A stretch of DNA of 31,959 nucleotides, from assembly GCA_964654815.1 (NCBI GenBank), contig CAZZLH010000013.1, forward strand, positions 1 through 31,959, read 5' to 3'. This document shows positions 30,250 to 31,959 of this stretch, in pieces. A program made the position numbers and the translations under genes. Every line of letters starts with the position of its first letter. The first letter of the stretch is position 1. Below the pieces are notes generated by a model. It saw only the letters and a list, made by a program, of their open reading frames with translations, was not told the DNA's origin and searched no databases. Source of the stretch: ZLKRG08 sp964654815. Its GTDB lineage: Bacteria > Actinomycetota > Actinomycetes > Nanopelagicales > Nanopelagicaceae.

Positions 30250-31032
30250 GTGCTCAACCTCCGCGCAGCAGGAGAGGGTTTCACCCCACCAGGCACCAAA
30301 GACTTTGACCTCCCATCTTTAATCGCAGGGAATCCGTTCTTCACCAAACCAATTCTGCAACTATTTTTGGCAGTAATTCTGATCTCGGCTTTCTTTATCT
30401 TGGCTTCGCGCAAAGCGGCGATCGTGCCATCTAAACTCCAGTTCGCGGGCGAATCAGCCTATGGTTTCATTCGTAAGAGTCTGGGCGAAGAGATTATCGG
30501 CCACGAATTTATGCGCTTCGTGCCATTTTTATTTACCCTCTTCACATTCATTTTGGTCAATAACATCTTCGGAATTGTTCCGTTGATCCAATTCCCGACC
30601 ATGTCACATGTCTCATTCCCTTATGTATTGGCGATCTTTACCTATGGAGTCTTCCATTACATCGGAATCAAGAAGCAGGGTTTCGTGCAGTACATGAAGG
30701 GCATCATGTTCCTGCCTGGTGTGCCAAAGTGGTCCTATATCTTGCTAACACCACTTGAGATCGCAACCTACTTTTTGATTCGCCCACTCACACTTTCACT
30801 TCGTTTATTTGCAAATATGTTTGCCGGACACCTTCTGCTTTTGGTGTTCATTCTCGGTGGCGAACATATGTTGATGTCAGATGCAATTGGCTTAAAGGTG
30901 GTGTCAATCTTCGGTTTCGGACTCGGAATCGTGATGACCTTCTTTGAGTTCATGGTCCAATGTCTGCAGGCGTACATATTTACCCTGTTGACCGCGCTTT
31001 ACATCGCCGGCGCCCTCGCTGACGAGCACTAA
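30250..31032 (+). CDS. atpB: F1Fo ATP synthase subunit a
   Basis: This 260-residue proton-channel stator subunit has about six helices. The essential arginine is Arg185 in RPLTLSLRLFANMFAGH (178-194). PFLFTLFTFILVNNIFGIVP (92-111) is the conserved helix with NN. It starts with GTG after a well-placed GAGGAG. The order atpB-atpE-atpF-atpH matches the usual actinobacterial operon. Confidence 0.96.
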   Translation: MLNLRAAGEGFTPPGTKDFDLPSLIAGNPFFTKPILQLFLAVILISAFFILASRKAAIVPSKLQFAGESAYGFIRKSLGEEIIGHEFMRFVPFLFTLFTFILVNNIFGIVPLIQFPTMSHVSFPYVLAIFTYGVFHYIGIKKQGFVQYMKGIMFLPGVPKWSYILLTPLEIATYFLIRPLTLSLRLFANMFAGHLLLLVFILGGEHMLMSDAIGLKVVSIFGFGLGIVMTFFEFMVQCLQAYIFTLLTALYIAGALADEH

Positions 31033-31075
31033 GGTAAGAAAACAAATAGAAAATATAGAGAAAAGGAAAGAAACT

Positions 31076-31279
31076 ATGTCAGGCACACTCAACCTGGTCG
31101 GTTATGGCCTCTCAGCAATCGGTCCGGCAATTGCAACCGGTCTGATCTTCGCGGCATATATCAACGGCGTAGCGCGCCAGCCAGAAGCACGTTCGGTACT
31201 ACAGCCACTAGCGTTCCTCGGCTTCGCACTTGCTGAAGCTCTTGCGCTATTCGGTCTAGTTCTAGCGTTCATTCTCTAA
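31076..31279 (+). CDS. atpE: F1Fo ATP synthase subunit c
   Basis: This is a 67-residue hairpin of two helices that builds the rotor ring. The ion-carrying carboxylate is Glu54 in LGFALAEALALFG. The polar loop ARQPEAR (33-39) contacts the F1 stalk. The glycine-rich first helix is partly replaced by alanine (AIGPAIATG). No sodium-type ligand set was evident, so protons are the likely coupling ion. AAGGA lies 9-13 nt before the ATG. Confidence 0.96.
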   Translation: MSGTLNLVGYGLSAIGPAIATGLIFAAYINGVARQPEARSVLQPLAFLGFALAEALALFGLVLAFIL

Positions 31280-31379
31280 TCTCCTCGGATTCACGAATCT
31301 TCAGAGTATTAGCAGCTTAAAGAAATCTAGAAATCACACGATAAAAAAAGTTTAAGAATAAAAATAAGAGGTAGAGACA
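31280..31379 (+). other. 100-nt atpE-atpF spacer with a small hairpin
   Basis: This is longer than the usual spacing within the operon. GATTC/GAATC (31288-31292, 31295-31299) can form a small hairpin just after atpE, the rest is A-rich. It may help give the high c-subunit yield by separating translation or stabilising the upstream mRNA; this is inference. No gene seen. Confidence 0.35.
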
Positions 31380-31901
31380 ATGTTCTTAATGGCATCAGAG
31401 GCAGGGCCTAATCCGCTATTGCCTCATACCGCCGAATTAATCGTCGGTACGATCGCATTCACCATTCTCTTCTTGGTACTTCGCAAAGCGGTTGTGCCAA
31501 TGTTTGAGAAGGCGTATGCCGAGCGCACCGAAGCGATTCAAGGTGGAATTGAGAAGGCCGAGCAGGCTCAGGCAAAGGCGCAGGTGGCACTTGAGAAGTA
31601 CACCAAGCAATTAGAGAGCGCCCGCGAGGAAGCTGCTCAACTTCGTGAAGAGGCGCGCGCTCAAGCTGCGAATATCGCAGATGAGATTCGCGCCAAGGCA
31701 CAAGAAGAGGCCGCAAGAATTGTCGCTACCGCACATGCATCGATCGAAGCAGAGCGCCAACAGGCCGTTACCTCTCTACGTAACGAAGTTGGAACTTTGG
31801 CTGTCGAACTCGCTTCAAAGATTGTTGGCGAAGCGTTAGACGACCAGGCTCGACAGTCACGAATTGTCGAACGATTCATGGCAGATCTAGAGAAGAAGTA
31901 A
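31380..31901 (+). CDS. atpF: F1Fo ATP synthase subunit b
   Basis: This 173-residue stator subunit has one N-terminal membrane helix (about 18-38, IVGTIAFTILFLVLRKAVVP) followed by a long charged Ala/Glu/Lys/Gln/Arg-rich helix (about 45-150), forming the peripheral stalk coiled coil. The GAGGTAGAG preceding the ATG favours 31380; an ATG three codons later is an alternative. It is a separate b subunit, unlike mycobacteria where a second b domain is fused to delta. Confidence 0.94.
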   Translation: MFLMASEAGPNPLLPHTAELIVGTIAFTILFLVLRKAVVPMFEKAYAERTEAIQGGIEKAEQAQAKAQVALEKYTKQLESAREEAAQLREEARAQAANIADEIRAKAQEEAARIVATAHASIEAERQQAVTSLRNEVGTLAVELASKIVGEALDDQARQSRIVERFMADLEKK

Positions 31902-31906
31902 GCAAT

Positions 31907-31959
31907 ATGGCAATTCATTTGGGTGGAAGTAGCCGCACTTCACTTGCGGCTACGCGCGA
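31907..31959 (+). CDS. atpH: F1Fo ATP synthase subunit delta, N-terminal fragment
   Basis: An ATG 5 nt after atpF opens a frame that reads MAIHLGGSSRTSLAATR up to the window edge. The SSRxSLAAxR pattern is the usual actinobacterial AtpH N-terminus, and the position after atpF agrees. Only 17 codons are visible. Confidence 0.8.
   Translation, partial: MAIHLGGSSRTSLAATR

Noticed and set aside
1..31959. CRISPR array, insertion sequences or prophage genes
   Set aside because: No regularly spaced repeats, cas genes, transposase motifs or terminal inverted repeats were seen on either strand.

Overview
The window looks like a chromosomal segment of a small-genome, moderate-to-low-GC free-living actinobacterium. 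The best fit is a freshwater planktonic lineage such as the acI/Nanopelagicales group; this is inferred from gene order and composition, not from a marker phylogeny. The order argS-lysA-hom-thrC-thrB-rho-rpmE-prfA-prmC-tsaC-(glyA)-wecA-atpI-atpB-atpE-atpF-atpH is the classic actinobacterial housekeeping arrangement, also known from Mycobacterium. All protein genes are on the + strand; only the tRNA at the left edge is on the - strand.

Positions 1-409 hold the 5' part of a tRNA-Leu(UAG) on the - strand and a structured, repeat-containing intergenic region. This region carries a LacI-type operator and a second perfect palindrome in front of a sugar ABC transporter. Positions 410-3630 encode a solute-binding protein and two CUT1-type permeases, with no ATPase gene. 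A strong stem-loop separates the binding-protein gene from the permeases.

Positions 3701-15959 are an 11-gene run whose ten junctions all overlap by 1-4 nt or lie 1 nt apart, so it is almost certainly one translationally coupled operon. It begins with a LacI regulator preceded by a near-copy of the upstream operator. The order is LacI, Gfo/Idh oxidoreductase, family I CoA-transferase, enoyl-CoA hydratase, aldehyde dehydrogenase, GH88 unsaturated glucuronyl hydrolase-like enzyme, GMC oxidoreductase, DUF336/UPF0303 protein, KDPG aldolase, second GMC oxidoreductase, KDG-type kinase. The last steps (kinase plus aldolase) would turn 2-keto-3-deoxygluconate into pyruvate and glyceraldehyde 3-phosphate. 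GH88 suggests an unsaturated uronate-containing oligosaccharide or conjugate as substrate. The acyl-CoA trio and the two flavin oxidases are not part of any standard uronate pathway and make this the most interesting part of the window.

At about 15960-16040 the sequence changes to a richer composition and to conserved housekeeping genes. These are arginyl-tRNA synthetase, lysine and threonine biosynthesis (lysA, hom, thrC, thrB), transcription termination (rho), ribosomal protein L31, release factor 1 and its methyltransferase, a strikingly degenerate TsaC/Sua5-family protein, serine hydroxymethyltransferase, a WecA-type glycosyltransferase, and the start of the F1Fo ATP synthase operon. The last gene (atpH) is cut by the window edge. 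Two convincing intrinsic terminators follow rho and rpmE, and the rpmE leader is highly structured.
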